Shown: in pieces, positions 25,294 through 36,002 of the stretch
How positions within the stretch are numbered: the first letter of the stretch is position 1
Layout of the letters: every line of letters starts with the position of its first letter
DNA from: Lantana camara
Taxonomy: Eukaryota > Streptophyta > Magnoliopsida > Lamiales > Verbenaceae
DNA: 64,000 nucleotides
NCBI GenBank assembly: GCA_037501455.1
Contig: CM074855.1
Span: 57,729,001 to 57,793,000 of the forward strand
Direction: 5' to 3'
The notes under the pieces: generated by a model
Database searches by the model: none
Seen by the model: the letters and a program-made list of their open reading frames with translations, nothing else
What the model was told of the DNA's origin: nothing
Made by a program: the position numbers and the translations under genes

Positions 25294-26076
25294 GTACCCG
25301 TTCTGAGGTGTTGGAGCTAGGCGGTTGTCTTTGAGTTGGGTTTCAGGATAGCTTGAGTCTCATGCATTGTATTTTCGCTTTCTTTATGCTTTTTTGGCTA
25401 ATTCTGAATTATGTATAAGTTATGCTTCAAATTCGAATTTGTAAAGTTTGTATAACTTGAATCGAAAGTTTGATATGTCTTGAGTATGTTTATCTGCTTT
25501 ATGAGATTCTGGTGCTTCCGCATTCGTTACTTGTTGTATTGCGTGCTCTGAGTAGGGTCTAGACCGCCTAGCTTAGGTTTGAATTTTGTTTGTCACCCGT
25601 TCGCCGTGGCTTGATACGTGGGCGGAGTTCCCATTTCGCTTCACGTGTTGGGTTATGGTGCGGGGGATGTGGCGCCCTTCGCTCCGGGGTGTTACATATA
25701 CACTTTGCACCTCTATGAAACAAGGTGGTCCTTCTTAAGGGCATGATCCCAAAAGCAAGCCTTAGAGGAGTCAGGTTGACACTCCCACTATCTGTATGAC
25801 TCATCGGCTTGGAGTATTTTGCTAATCATGACTTATGTGAAATAGCGCTCGTTTCATGAACCATTTCACCTAAATGGTAGAGTCCTAAAGTCATGAGGAT
25901 TAGGGGAGTTCTCATACATGCACAACTAAAGTAAACGCATACCAAACAAGAGCATATAAAGAAGTGTTTGCCTGTGATATTAATCATTCGTATATTATTC
26001 AAAGATTGTCTGTGATACTAGGTAAGTCCCAAAACGGATTATAACTAATCGGCTTTCTAGGGCACTATTCCTAACA

Positions 26077-27694
26077 GGATGGTGTTCAACACATGAACTA
26101 AAATAAAATCGATCAGCCCTAAGGGGAGCTCGAGCTCCCCTATATATAGGAGAGGGGCGGCCGATCCTAATCCTTATGGACTAAGGATTTGGTCCCCCTC
26201 TCTTATTACTTGATCATCAAGTAATTTTAAACTTTGACTTTGAATTCTAATTTAAATCAACTTTTGACAAAGCTAAAATATCCAAACCCTTTTGGATAAT
26301 ATTATACTTTATTTATTAATAAATAAATAACTTATTTATCTAATTAATTAATTCACAATTAATTAAATAGATTAATTTCTCCAAAATACGACTTTCATTT
26401 TAATTCAAAATTAAACCAAAGTCTATTAAATAATTAACACATTAATTATTTAATACATAAATAAATATACACGCACATTGCACACATGTCCATATAGGAC
26501 ACATGTCATGCACGTGACGTCCCCACACGTGTGCTTCACACGTGTGGAACCCCTTTGGCCCGATTAACTCGTTTAATCATTTGAGAGCCTTAACTCATGT
26601 AACCAAGTTGTTGTGTGTGACCCTCTAGGTTCTCAATTCAATTAGCAGTGACCCTAAATAATTAATTAATTCACTAATTAATTAATCAGTCCACCGATTA
26701 AACGACCATAGTCTAGCAACAGGTGTTTAACCCCTAGCTAAATAGTAATGTATTGATTCGACAGAACCTTTAAGTCAATGATTCATGTGAGATACAATCC
26801 TCCTACTTACTATCTCTCAACCAAGATCTAGGGTAAGGGAATAATCAGAACCCTAATAATCTGGTCTTAAAGCTAAGTGCGTTTCATGTCCATTTGATCT
26901 CAATCCAAGAAACCCATTTCTTGATGTCTTGATCTACTGCCTTGGCCAAGGACTACATATGTCATATGAATGACTTACAAAATAAGAGATCACCTTGCAA
27001 ATGCAAGTGTAGGTCCTTTCTTGATTCTCATTCACTTTCATGAGTCACTTGTGCAGCCCGAGCATAAGCCTTGAATCAGTTGTCTAATGCGACACCTTTT
27101 AAAGCTTATACCTAAGACTACAGAGTTAACTCACAAAGTGAGATGGAACCTCAAGTCTAAGGATCAATTAATCAAATTAATGACTCGTGAGATATTTTCT
27201 AATCTGGAAGTTTCCATTTCCTGAAATAGAAACTTCCTTTCCCATTTGGGAATCTTCTCACACGGGGCACCTCAGTGAACTTACTTATGGAAGTAAGCAC
27301 CCTAATGTATCACACGCATCAACTATACACTTTGCACCTCCATGAAACAAGGTGGTCCTTCTTAAGGGCGTGATCCCACAAGCAAGCCTTAGAGGAGTCA
27401 GGTTGACGCTCCCGCTGTCTGTAAGACTCATCGGCTTGGAGTATTTTACTAATCATGACTTATGTGATATAGGGCTCGTTTCATGAACCATTTCACCTAA
27501 ATGGCAGAGTCCTAAAGTCATCAGGATTAGGGAAGTTCTCCTACATGCACAGCTAAAGTAAACACATACCAAACAAGAGCATATAAAGAAGTGTTGCCTC
27601 AATTCGTTATTTTATTCAAAGATTGTCTGTGATTACAATAAGGAAAAGTACAAAGCGGATATACAATCGACTTTCTAGGGCACTATTCCTAACA
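26077..27694 (-). repeat. Array monomer U8, terminal copy with native LTR end
   Basis: The last ~105 bp (27588-27694) differ from all internal copies and match the end of the full Angela LTR (41842-41946), including 'gattacaataaggaaaag' and 'cggatatacaatcg'. It therefore marks the original insertion edge of the LTR that seeded the array. Confidence 0.88.
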
Positions 27695-29699
27695 CCACAA
27701 CCCTCCACCGTCGTACCTCCCAAGTGGCTAGGAGACCTAACACCCAAGAAGCACGTCGGTGAATGGACAAAAACATTACAAGATCAGAGTACTAGAAGGG
27801 AACATTGCAGGGGAACTATAAGAAATTTAAAACTTTCAAAACATAAATCAGGAGACAAAAGAGGCTAGTAGTCAAGTACAAGGACTATACAAGAATTGAG
27901 TATTGAAAGAGATATTTCGATAGAGTGTCAAGGGAAAATATAACTAATGAAAACAAGTAACAAAGGAAACCGGAGGCTAGATCGATAAATACCTAATTGA
28001 ACACTACGTTATCATCAAGAGGGTGGTGTCCAAGATGGTTCAGAAGAACCTGACCATAAGAGCACAACAGAGGATTTCCTGTACTTCAAGATACCAGCCA
28101 ACAAGCGATCACTGAACATGAAACCATGAGGTTAGAAAATAGGGTGGAGGTATTAGTCAAAAGGACTAAGTGAGGCATGACTTTTGAAACAGTATAAGTA
28201 CTTAAAACTTTAGTTTTTTCGGAAAAGGATTTACTTCGAAACTGTACTTTAAAACTGAATTTCAGAACTTTATTTTAACACTTTATTTTAGAATCGTACT
28301 TCGAAACATTACATTGGAATAGGATTTTCAAGTAAGCACACACATGCGCACACGTCGGAGGTTCTGGTTCATATATAGTTTATAAACGGGGAACAGGGTA
28401 CGGGATATTTTCCAAAGATATGAACCAGACTTTAAAATCAAAGTTGCCCACCAGCTAGGCCATATCCATCCTTTACTCCTCAAAAACATTTACAAAGTAG
28501 GAATCGAGATCCATTAGGACCCCAACACCCATATACACATGCACCACCCCTTCTCCCCTTATTGTCGCGCCCAAGGAGCTACCCCGCGGTGATGTAAACA
28601 AAACAGGAGGAATTTACCACCTCTCCCGACCTTCGATGTGGAGTAACTAACCTCCGATTAAACCATCACCAAGGTTAGTTCGGTGGCCAGTGTCATAGTA
28701 GCCATTGGCGCACGCCTCCCGGTCTACTACTTAACTATACCGCCAGGGCCCAACATAACAGAATTTCCAAAGCTTGCATTCAGAATAACAAAAGTACATA
28801 AGCACACAGAGTTCAGGAGACTGAACCTTTATTCAAGACAGTGTAGCAGTGTACAGGATATATATCAGAGATCATTAACTTTAAACTTGAAGCATTGTAC
28901 CAAAATGGGAAAGCATTTAGCTTGAAAGATAAGAAACTTTACACCCGAAGGCGTTGATTAGAATTCATTTGAATACGTAGGAATATTCACGGTTCCCGTT
29001 GTAATAGTTTAAATCTCACCTACAGAAACGGTATTATGCAATAATACTAGAGCCACAGTAAATCCGGACTTCACCTTTGAGTGGTGAATGATTAAGTTTC
29101 TATCCACAAACCATATAGTCACATAAACAAGTAGGGATGACATCAAGTCATTCAATAGCTCATAACGATATCACATGTACATGACAAAACATTATCAAAG
29201 CATATCACATCATGTAGCGAGATTTCATGATAATTATTCAATAATCATCAAAGCATGAAGGCATAATTGGGTTCATATAATGCAGTACATAGGAAAGTAA
29301 TACCATTTAATACAGGAGAATCATTTACTAAGAATGGAACATAAGATTTTCTAGAAAGCAAAAAGTTTGAACAAGGAATACTCTTTTTCAAACAAAGGAT
29401 TCGAGTGACGATTAGTCTCAATTGAAAGCTCGTGTCAAGAACTTACGGATATATTCTTAGGGTCTTAAAACTATCTCATTTAGAAAAGGAATGTGAACTT
29501 TGAAACCTACTTTGATCCCCTGTTTTTGAGAATTTTTGAAAAAGAGTTCGACCATTGAATTCGCCTCTTCGAAAGGATCATTTAGGTTAAAAGTCAAAAT
29601 TCTTGGTCAAAGTCAAAGTAAAAGGTCAATGATCAAAGGTCACTATTTAAGTAAACGATATATATACTGTATGTATACGGTATTTATACTGTATGTATA
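27695..29699 (-). repeat. Old Tekay-type LTR 'D', segment 1
   Basis: No coding similarity is seen. Read on the minus strand it contains the family landmark hairpin, here as TTAGTC/GACTAA (28153-28158 with 28164-28169), followed by an acceptor-like ATGTTCAG ending at 28112. It joins the array at 27694/27695 and is interrupted at 29699 by element B. Together with 39245-39988, 50160-50489 and 53463-54083 it forms about 3.7 kb, the size of the other LTRs here. Assignment to one LTR is inferred from landmark order. Confidence 0.6.
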
Positions 29700-32600
29700 T
29701 GTAACGCCCCGCTCATCCGATAAATAAGGTACGTCACCTTTCAACCTTTTTATGTGTTTAATTATGTGATTGGTGCGTTGTGTGGCCCTCTTTTGGGACT
29801 CTTTTAGAGTTAGGACCCTTTTTGTAATTTTCTTCTTTTGAGGGGTTTTTCCGGTCACTTCTCGTTCGGTAGAGATTTTGACTTCTTTGACCCCTCCTTT
29901 GCGTCCGGGGCATCGAGACGAGTCCGTAGACTCTAAGTTTGCCCAATTCTGACTTTGTTATCCCGTTCTTCCGATCGTTTTTGCGTACGAGGATCTGAGA
30001 TATATACTCGGGTTTCCTCGTTTTACGTGCCAAGATCAGATCAGCTTCCTGCATCGTCTTCTCCAGTGATCCATCACTATTCACATGCAGTGAAGGTGTG
30101 AAAACACACACATGCTCGTTCTCCCTCATTTCTCGACGGAATTCGACGAATCAATAGTGGAATTCATCAGCTTGACGAGCCCATCACAACCGTACCAGTT
30201 ACGTGGCCAACCGATGACCGACGGTGGCGCATCAGCGGCCTGAAAGTGGCGGGTGGCGCCACCTCCTCGCCGGCGGCGTTCCGGCGACCCTCGCCGGCCA
30301 ACAACCACTCAACCCCATGTTTTCGACCCTTCCCGTTCCATTTTCGGTCTCCTTTTTGAGCGAATCGCGGCGGAGAAGGCCGAATCGGCGGTGGCGCAGC
30401 GGCTGAACTTCGGCGGCGGATTGGGCCCTCTTCCCGACCGGTTTTGGTGGTGGAGCCTTCACGAAAGTTGCTTGGAATGACGAGACTTAGCGGATGGCAT
30501 CGACGGCGTTCCGGAGAACTGGCCGGCGGCGGTGGACCGGTGGTGGACCGGGCCTGGATCGGTGGTCCGATTTTCCGGCGGTTTTTCTGGCGATTGGACT
30601 TGGGGCTCTTGTAGGGCTTGTTAGAAGCTTTCCAACGGCCGAGACACACGTTTCTGTCCCTTCGGGGATTTTTCCGACCACCGGAGGCGGTGTTCCGGTG
30701 GCGGCCGGTGGTTGTTCGACTGGCTACGGTAACGGCATTCCGGTGACTTTCGGACAGAAGGTCCCTTTCGTTGTGGTGAGTTCAACGCCACTTTCCGTTC
30801 GTCAATCGGATGCCTGGTTGATTTGTTGTGATTTATTTTGTGTATTTCTATTTATTTGAAATTAATTGTTTTAATTGCAATGAATTGTCAATTGCTTGAT
30901 TTGTCGATCAATATGAATTCCAATGTGTACGAAAGCATGTATTAAATGATCTATGATATATGTTGATGGTTTGATTTACAATTTGAACTCCGATATGCTG
31001 TATTTGAGCTATTTGTCTAACTTGAAGGGGTGTTTGTGTAATTTTGTAAACAATATGAATATTGTTTGATTAATTAGGTAACCTTGTAATTGAATCCGTT
31101 TAGTGATACATGAATTGACTATGCCATGTGTGAATTATATAAAATTGATATAGTTGGATTTGAATGACTCTATTTTGTTTATTTTATAATTGTAAACTTG
31201 ATATACTTGAGTTATAAATGTTATATGAAGTTCATGACTTGATTGCAAGGAATTATGAAAAATATGAAATGATTGGGCTTGAAACCCTCATGTGTGGAAT
31301 ATACTTGAACGAATTACTTGATTTTGTAACTTTATAACATCATTTTACTTCTTATACATCTCATATCATGTGTTTAGCATTGCCGTGCGTCTATGTGGTT
31401 TCATATTGAGTCAATTCACACCAATACACATTGTTCCTTCTCTTGTACAGTTTGTTTCCAGGGCGGAGACTTCCAAATTGAATAGGCACCCGTATTTCTC
31501 TTGTTTCTTGTCTCGTGGAATTCCAGGTGAGGGTGTTTTCGTTCTAGTTACATATCAACCCCTATAACCCTTATGTGAAAAGCTTTGGCCAAAACCTTAT
31601 GATTATATATGTCACTTTTAAAAGTGGAGTCATCGAGTAAATACTGATTGATCGAGTAAATATTGATCGAGTAAATATTGATTGATCGAGTAAATATTGA
31701 TCGAGTAAACCCCTTTTCAAATGGATTATGAAATATGGTATGATTCTTATGAATCAAATGTTTTGGCGAGAAAAGAATGATTGATTGATTGCACAGAATG
31801 GGGCCCAGGGGCTTGGTGTGAGTGGGGACCCGATGAGGCAAGGGCTGACGGTAAACCCTCACACTAGTCCCATATTGTTACGGTGATACCAGCCCTCGCT
31901 AGGAGTTTTAGCGGGGAATGGGAGCTGAGTGCCAATTGGGGAATTCATGTAACCCCATTGGTCAATGATTGGGTGGTCGGGCCTTGCAAACCCACCACCA
32001 ACCCGGAGGAAGAAGGTTGGAACTTATTTATGATTGAAAATGATTGACTGATTGATTGAATATGATTGATTATTGATTGATAGGCACTGTGCGGGAAGGC
32101 CGGGAATCGGATTGCCCAAACAAATATATTTAGGACATGGCATGTGATCTGAGTGTATTATGATATATTGCATGATCACCTATTTAATGTATTAACGATA
32201 TTTGTCGTACACGGTCGGAGTTTGGTTGGAGATTGTGCACGCTCACTCGCCGAGCCTTATTGATTAAGTATGATATATGAACTTAATGAATTTAATATGA
32301 ATAGTCGTAAAGTCTGAGCATTGCTTGGTCATTCTTTTGCCCTTTTTGGGAACTAACTTTAAATAAAACCTTGCTCGGGATTTATGACTTGCATGTGCAT
32401 GTTTCTATATTATATGTATCGCTCCAGCTCACTCAGTCTTCTAGAGACTGACCCCTCTTTCCCCTTTTTCCAGTTTCTTTTGCAAGCGTTGGTTACTAGG
32501 CGGAGTTAGAGTGTCGAGTCATTGTTCTAGTTTCACTCATTTACACTCACTGCATACTATATTGTCTCTAAGTACTGTATTGATTTATTATTGCTGGCCG

Positions 32601-32968
32601 GTGTGCCTTATTGAATTGATATTGATTCGGGACAGGTTAGGACAGGTTCTGGAGCCAGTTGAACCCGTTGTTATGTTGTTTTACTGTATTGATTCGGGAC
32701 AGGTTAGGACAGGTGTACTGATTAGTGGAACCCGTATTTGTATTCGTATTGGATTTCCATTATTTCATCAATATTACATGAATGATTTCCTTGCTTCCGC
32801 ATTTTGGGTTTTGTTGATGGTTCCAGGGTTAGCTTCCGCCTAGTCAGGACTGTACTTTTGATTGTCACCCGTTCGCTGTGAGTCCGATTCATGCGTGGAC
32901 TGCCTATTTCATATGTGGATTAGACTCATAGTGTGGGGGATGTGGTGCCTATCGTCCCGGGTGCTACA
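29700..32968 (+). repeat. Element B 5' LTR
   Basis: The 3269-bp LTR holds a GC-rich part at 30200-30780, then a donor-like GTG|GTGAGT at 30776. A CGCTA/TAGCG hairpin is at 31897-31913 and a CAGTCT/AGACTG hairpin at 32434-32450. The acceptor-like TTGCAG seen in the right LTR is altered to TTGCAAG near 32480. Direct repeats of GATTCGGGACAGGTTAGGAC lie near 32634 and 32691. Long open frames on either strand recur in the other LTR only because the LTR is duplicated. Confidence 0.9.
31637..31711 (+). repeat. Short tandem repeat gatcgagtaaatattg in element B 5' LTR
   Basis: Tandem copies of (att)gatcgagtaaatattg are present. The right LTR (37935-37981) is 34 bp shorter here, having lost or never gained a two-copy block. 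The repeat changed after insertion. Confidence 0.8.
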
Positions 32969-32976
32969 TCTTTAAG

Positions 32977-32988
32977 TGGTATCAGAGC
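32977..32988 (+). other. Primer binding site of element B
   Basis: TGGTATCAGAGC, complementary to initiator tRNA-Met, lies 8 bases after the LTR end. The following 20 bases match the element A leader. Confidence 0.9.
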
Positions 32989-35376
32989 TACCAGGTTCAG
33001 AACCGGTGCTCTGGGTCGTGTTGTCTCGAGTATGGGTCGCACGACATAGGAACTAATTGTCAATGTGTGCATTGCACATTCTTGAACACTGAATTGTGAT
33101 TTTTTCAAACTTTATTAGATTATTTGTTGCATTATGGATTGAATCCATTCTTTTGGTGTTAATTATGTGGCATGAGCATATACTAAGCGCATACATTTAT
33201 TTTCAAAATGAGCTGTGATTCGTAGGATATGAAGACAATATCAAACCACGACCAATCTTTACGACAACCACAGGCTACCACAAGCTCTTCTTTCTAGCTC
33301 GAAAGTTGTAAGGAATGCCTTGGGGATTTCTACAAAAATTTAAGAGTCAAACCTTTTCTAAAATGAGGTTAGGGCTCGAGTGACAAAGTCCAGAATAAGA
33401 GGTCAGTTCGAAGGAGAAGTTTGCCAGCTCTATTACCGATGGTGAATCCATGATGAGACGGGATTTGTGGTGTGTAATGATTTGGTTTCACGAGATCAAC
33501 ATGTTTGTTTACACTACGAAGATTTGTCAACCAGATTCCAAAGAAGAGAGATCTCGAAGATGTTTTAGATTCGAGGTTTCTATCAACGTAGAGGCTATAA
33601 CCTTCAAGAAAATTAAAGTAAAGTAGGTTCGTGGTTGAGAAGCAATAAAGACCATCTAACTTGAGAAAGAGGCGAAAGAAAATATGAAGAATAATATAGC
33701 TTGGGATTTAGATCGATGAAAAAGGATGAAGAGACTACGAAGAGGGAATTCACATACTTCAGAATTGAGAAGAATTAAAGAAAATTAGTCGACGTAGTAA
33801 GTATAAGTTCATGGAAAATGACAATGCTAAGGATTTTATCTTCGGCCGGATATGAGTTCATCTTCCAAATTCAGGATGAAGTGTCGAGTTGTGGGATTGA
33901 ATTAAGAGCTCTGGAGCAACAAATGGAAACGACAAAGAAAGACAAAGAACTATTGGAGGGAAATTATGTATTCAAATGTAAACAATTGGAGATTGATTCT
34001 TCAAGAGAAGTCAAGATACCAACTTCATGGGTGTTGAAGAATTTGGGTTCAAGAGATTTCAATCTTGGACTTGGGAGATCCATAAGTTGATACATGGGAA
34101 CTTTGAAGATTTGAAAGATCGTGGGTAAAGAAGAGGGGAACAATTAATTCAAGACAAAACTGCAATTTGAGAAGCAAAGAAATATGCCAAGTTAAAGTTT
34201 CCAACTACGGTGACAGGTTCTATGCATTCATAAGCACGTGCATCATACATCGCTTTAATTGTTTAAATTTCTCTATTTATATGTGCATCTCTAATTTGTA
34301 TAAATGTTCCAATGTGTTACATCTTTAATTGTTTACAAATGTGATACTGCATTGGCACCCTAACCCGACATGCATTTTAGTGTTTATTTGATAGGTATCC
34401 CCCACATCTTATTTATCAAGTGATACTCCGACTGATTCTTGCTGGGATCAAGAAAAGAAGAAATTCTGGGTTGTATTGGTTGGTTAAAAAGGAAATGGAA
34501 AATTCTAAGGTTTGGGAAAATAGAATCGAAAGTGGGAGCGAGAGAAGCAGGTTGCCATTCCTACTAATTGCTTCAAAGGAAATGTGAGGACTATCACTAG
34601 ACATGTGGCGTGATTAGAACCGCTTATACAAAGAAAGTTAAGTTGAAGAAATTGAGGTGTTTTGATCCGAGAAGTGGTAGAAAAGTCTAAGGAGTTGAGT
34701 TAAGTTAATATAACCGGGATGAAGATCTTCATAAGGCATCGAAGAGAGTGGTTTGTTTGGGAATTTATAAGTACGTGAATCAGACAGTGAGGATGATGAT
34801 ACTATCAGGGAACTTCTGATGGATTCCTAAATTAGTTTCAAGAAAGGAAATTGGTCAAAATTTATCACTTTTAAGAAGGATGGCCACTAGTTCCAGATGA
34901 CCAAATCTTCAACAAAGAATTTGACCAGTTAGTGACAATGTATGAAGTGGGAGTTAAAGTTTAAGATTCTTGTACGGCCAAAGAGAATATAATGAACCTG
35001 GTACAAAGATAAATGTTCTGATCGTAGGCGGAATAAACTAGTGCTCGGTTAATTGCAGAAGATAACTGTGAGTAAGGATCCGAATAGAATCGAGAATAGG
35101 ATCAACCAAGGGTCTGACTTTCTCAGTCAAACATATACTAAAGATAGGAAAGACAAGTTGGGAATCAAGCCAACTAGAGATCAGACTATCCAAATCGTAG
35201 AAGTAAAGTCACAACATCAATCCCATTACTACGGTGAACGGTACACTAAGCATCCATTGCACGAGCATACATGCATCGTTTACATATTTAAATTTTTGTT
35301 ACTTTGTGATACCCTGGCCAGTGGGGTGTGGGTTGATTATTGTGAACCTTGCTTCTGCTTGTGTGCTTGAGTGAAA

Positions 35377-35715
35377 GGGAGATTTGATTCTCTCTGATTA
35401 CGTGCCAGGAAGATGTGGATTCTCCCTGTTTATGTGCTAGAAAGATGCTGGATTCTTTCTGTTTTCTGTGCACGAGAGATGCTGGATTCTCTTGTACTTA
35501 GGTATTTGAGGGATGTTGGATTCTCTTGGATTTAGGAGTTTGAGAAATGCTGGATTTTCTCAAACTAGAATGTCTGAAAGATGTGGAATCTGACAAACTT
35601 AGGCTGGGATAAGGGGTTCTCTCAATTCTGTCCCCGAGAGACGGGGTTCTCTCTTTTGTGTGTGCTGAGGGACGGGGTTTCGTCACTTGTGTGTGTTGAG
35701 AGATGGGATTCTCTC
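35377..35715 (+). repeat. Array of covarying small hairpins (element B copy)
   Basis: Consecutive units have arms AGAAAGA/TCTTTCT (35439-35445 with 35454-35460), GAGAGA/TCTCTT (35474-35479 with 35488-35493, one G-U pair), TTTGAGAAA/TTTCTCAAA (35539-35547 with 35556-35564), AGAT/ATCT (35579-35582 with 35588-35591), GAGAGA/TCTCTC (35636-35641 with 35648-35653) and GAGAGA/TCTCTC (35698-35703 with 35710-35715). Loops are usually TGCTGGAT or CGGGGT. Pairing is kept although the arms change, and some units use G-U pairs as expected for RNA. Confidence 0.82.
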
Positions 35716-35988
35716 TTGTTTGTCACGTTTGTGTTACGCCTGGATAGACAGAGGTTATCAAGTGACGAGGCAATGGACTAGTAGCGGTCGAACGAGTTTT
35801 GAAGTGACTAACGGCCAAGTGTTCGAGTAGATCTTTGTGACTACCCGACTCTAAAGAGGTTGATACAAATAAGGGGAGTAAACTTCACAACCAGGGCTAA
35901 GATGTTAAACAGTTTCGGGAAATAGATCGATACAATTTCAGTTTGAAACTCTTCGGTCCAACAGTAGGACCTGAGGACAGGTCCTTTT

Positions 35989-36002
35989 GAAGGAGGGAAG
36001 AT
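35989..36002 (+). other. Polypurine tract of element B
   Basis: GAAGGAGGGAAGAT lies immediately before the 3' LTR TG and matches the element A tract. Confidence 0.85.

Larger units (their letters stand above)
21743..25696 (+). mobile_element. Solo LTR S2 (Tekay-type)
   Basis: This 3954-bp LTR starts TGTAACATCCCG and ends CGGGGTGTTACA, with the 5-bp duplication tatac at 21738-21742 and 25697-25701. There is no internal region. It has a GA-rich stretch (22420-22445) followed by a strong donor-like AAAG|GTAAGT at 22512. A palindrome cluster lies at 23588-23713, a CAGTC/GACTG hairpin at 25234-25248, and an acceptor-like TTGCAG at 25288-25293. Several short open frames in it have no recognisable similarity. 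Confidence 0.93.
20493..26076 (-). repeat. Array monomer U7, interrupted by solo LTR S2
   Basis: Removing S2 and one copy of its target site (3959 bp) leaves exactly 1625 bp, in register with the array. Insertion therefore came after array formation. Confidence 0.92.
1..27694 (-). repeat. Tandem array of a ~1625-bp monomer derived from an Angela-type copia LTR
   Basis: Monomer boundaries (cctaaca followed by ggatggtgttcaac) recur at 11429, 13993, 15618, 17243, 18868, 20493 and 26077. The spacing is exactly 1625 bp once the insertion in the 20493 copy is subtracted. The monomer aligns by eye to about 40316-41946 of the full Angela LTR (39994-41946), so it keeps U3, the TATA region and a short transcribed part but lacks roughly the last 320 bp on the U5 side. 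No internal region, PBS or PPT lies between copies, so these are not ordinary solo or complete elements. The array runs off the left edge of the window. It is interrupted by element A and solo LTR S2, and ends at 27694 with the native LTR terminus. Confidence 0.9.
32969..36002 (+). other. Element B internal region, noncoding
   Basis: This 3-kb region is full of stops in all frames. I recognise no gag, protease, RT, RNase H or integrase motif. A 90-codon frame at 33818-34090 with a charged, coiled-coil-like stretch has no recognisable family and may be chance. A diverged repeat of about 100 bp appears twice (near 34190-34290 and 35220-35300, both with a 'gcat..cacg.gcat' core followed by ttaaattt). 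The last 350 bp before the PPT hold the hairpin array. Confidence 0.75.

Noticed and set aside
28560..28925. 80-codon frame at 28683-28925 as a gene fragment
   Set aside because: No similarity is recognised, and the surrounding segment reads as LTR D on the opposite strand.
29758..30649. 123- and 160-codon minus-strand frames in the element B LTR, repeated at 36061-36953
   Set aside because: They lie in duplicated GC-rich LTR sequence, show low-complexity Pro/Arg/Ser-rich translations and match nothing; the frames are explained by few stops in GC-rich DNA.
33818..34090. 90-codon frame in the element B interior as a captured gene
   Set aside because: It is short and isolated, with stops all around and no recognised family. 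The charged heptad-like part is weak evidence, so it is only mentioned under the interior.
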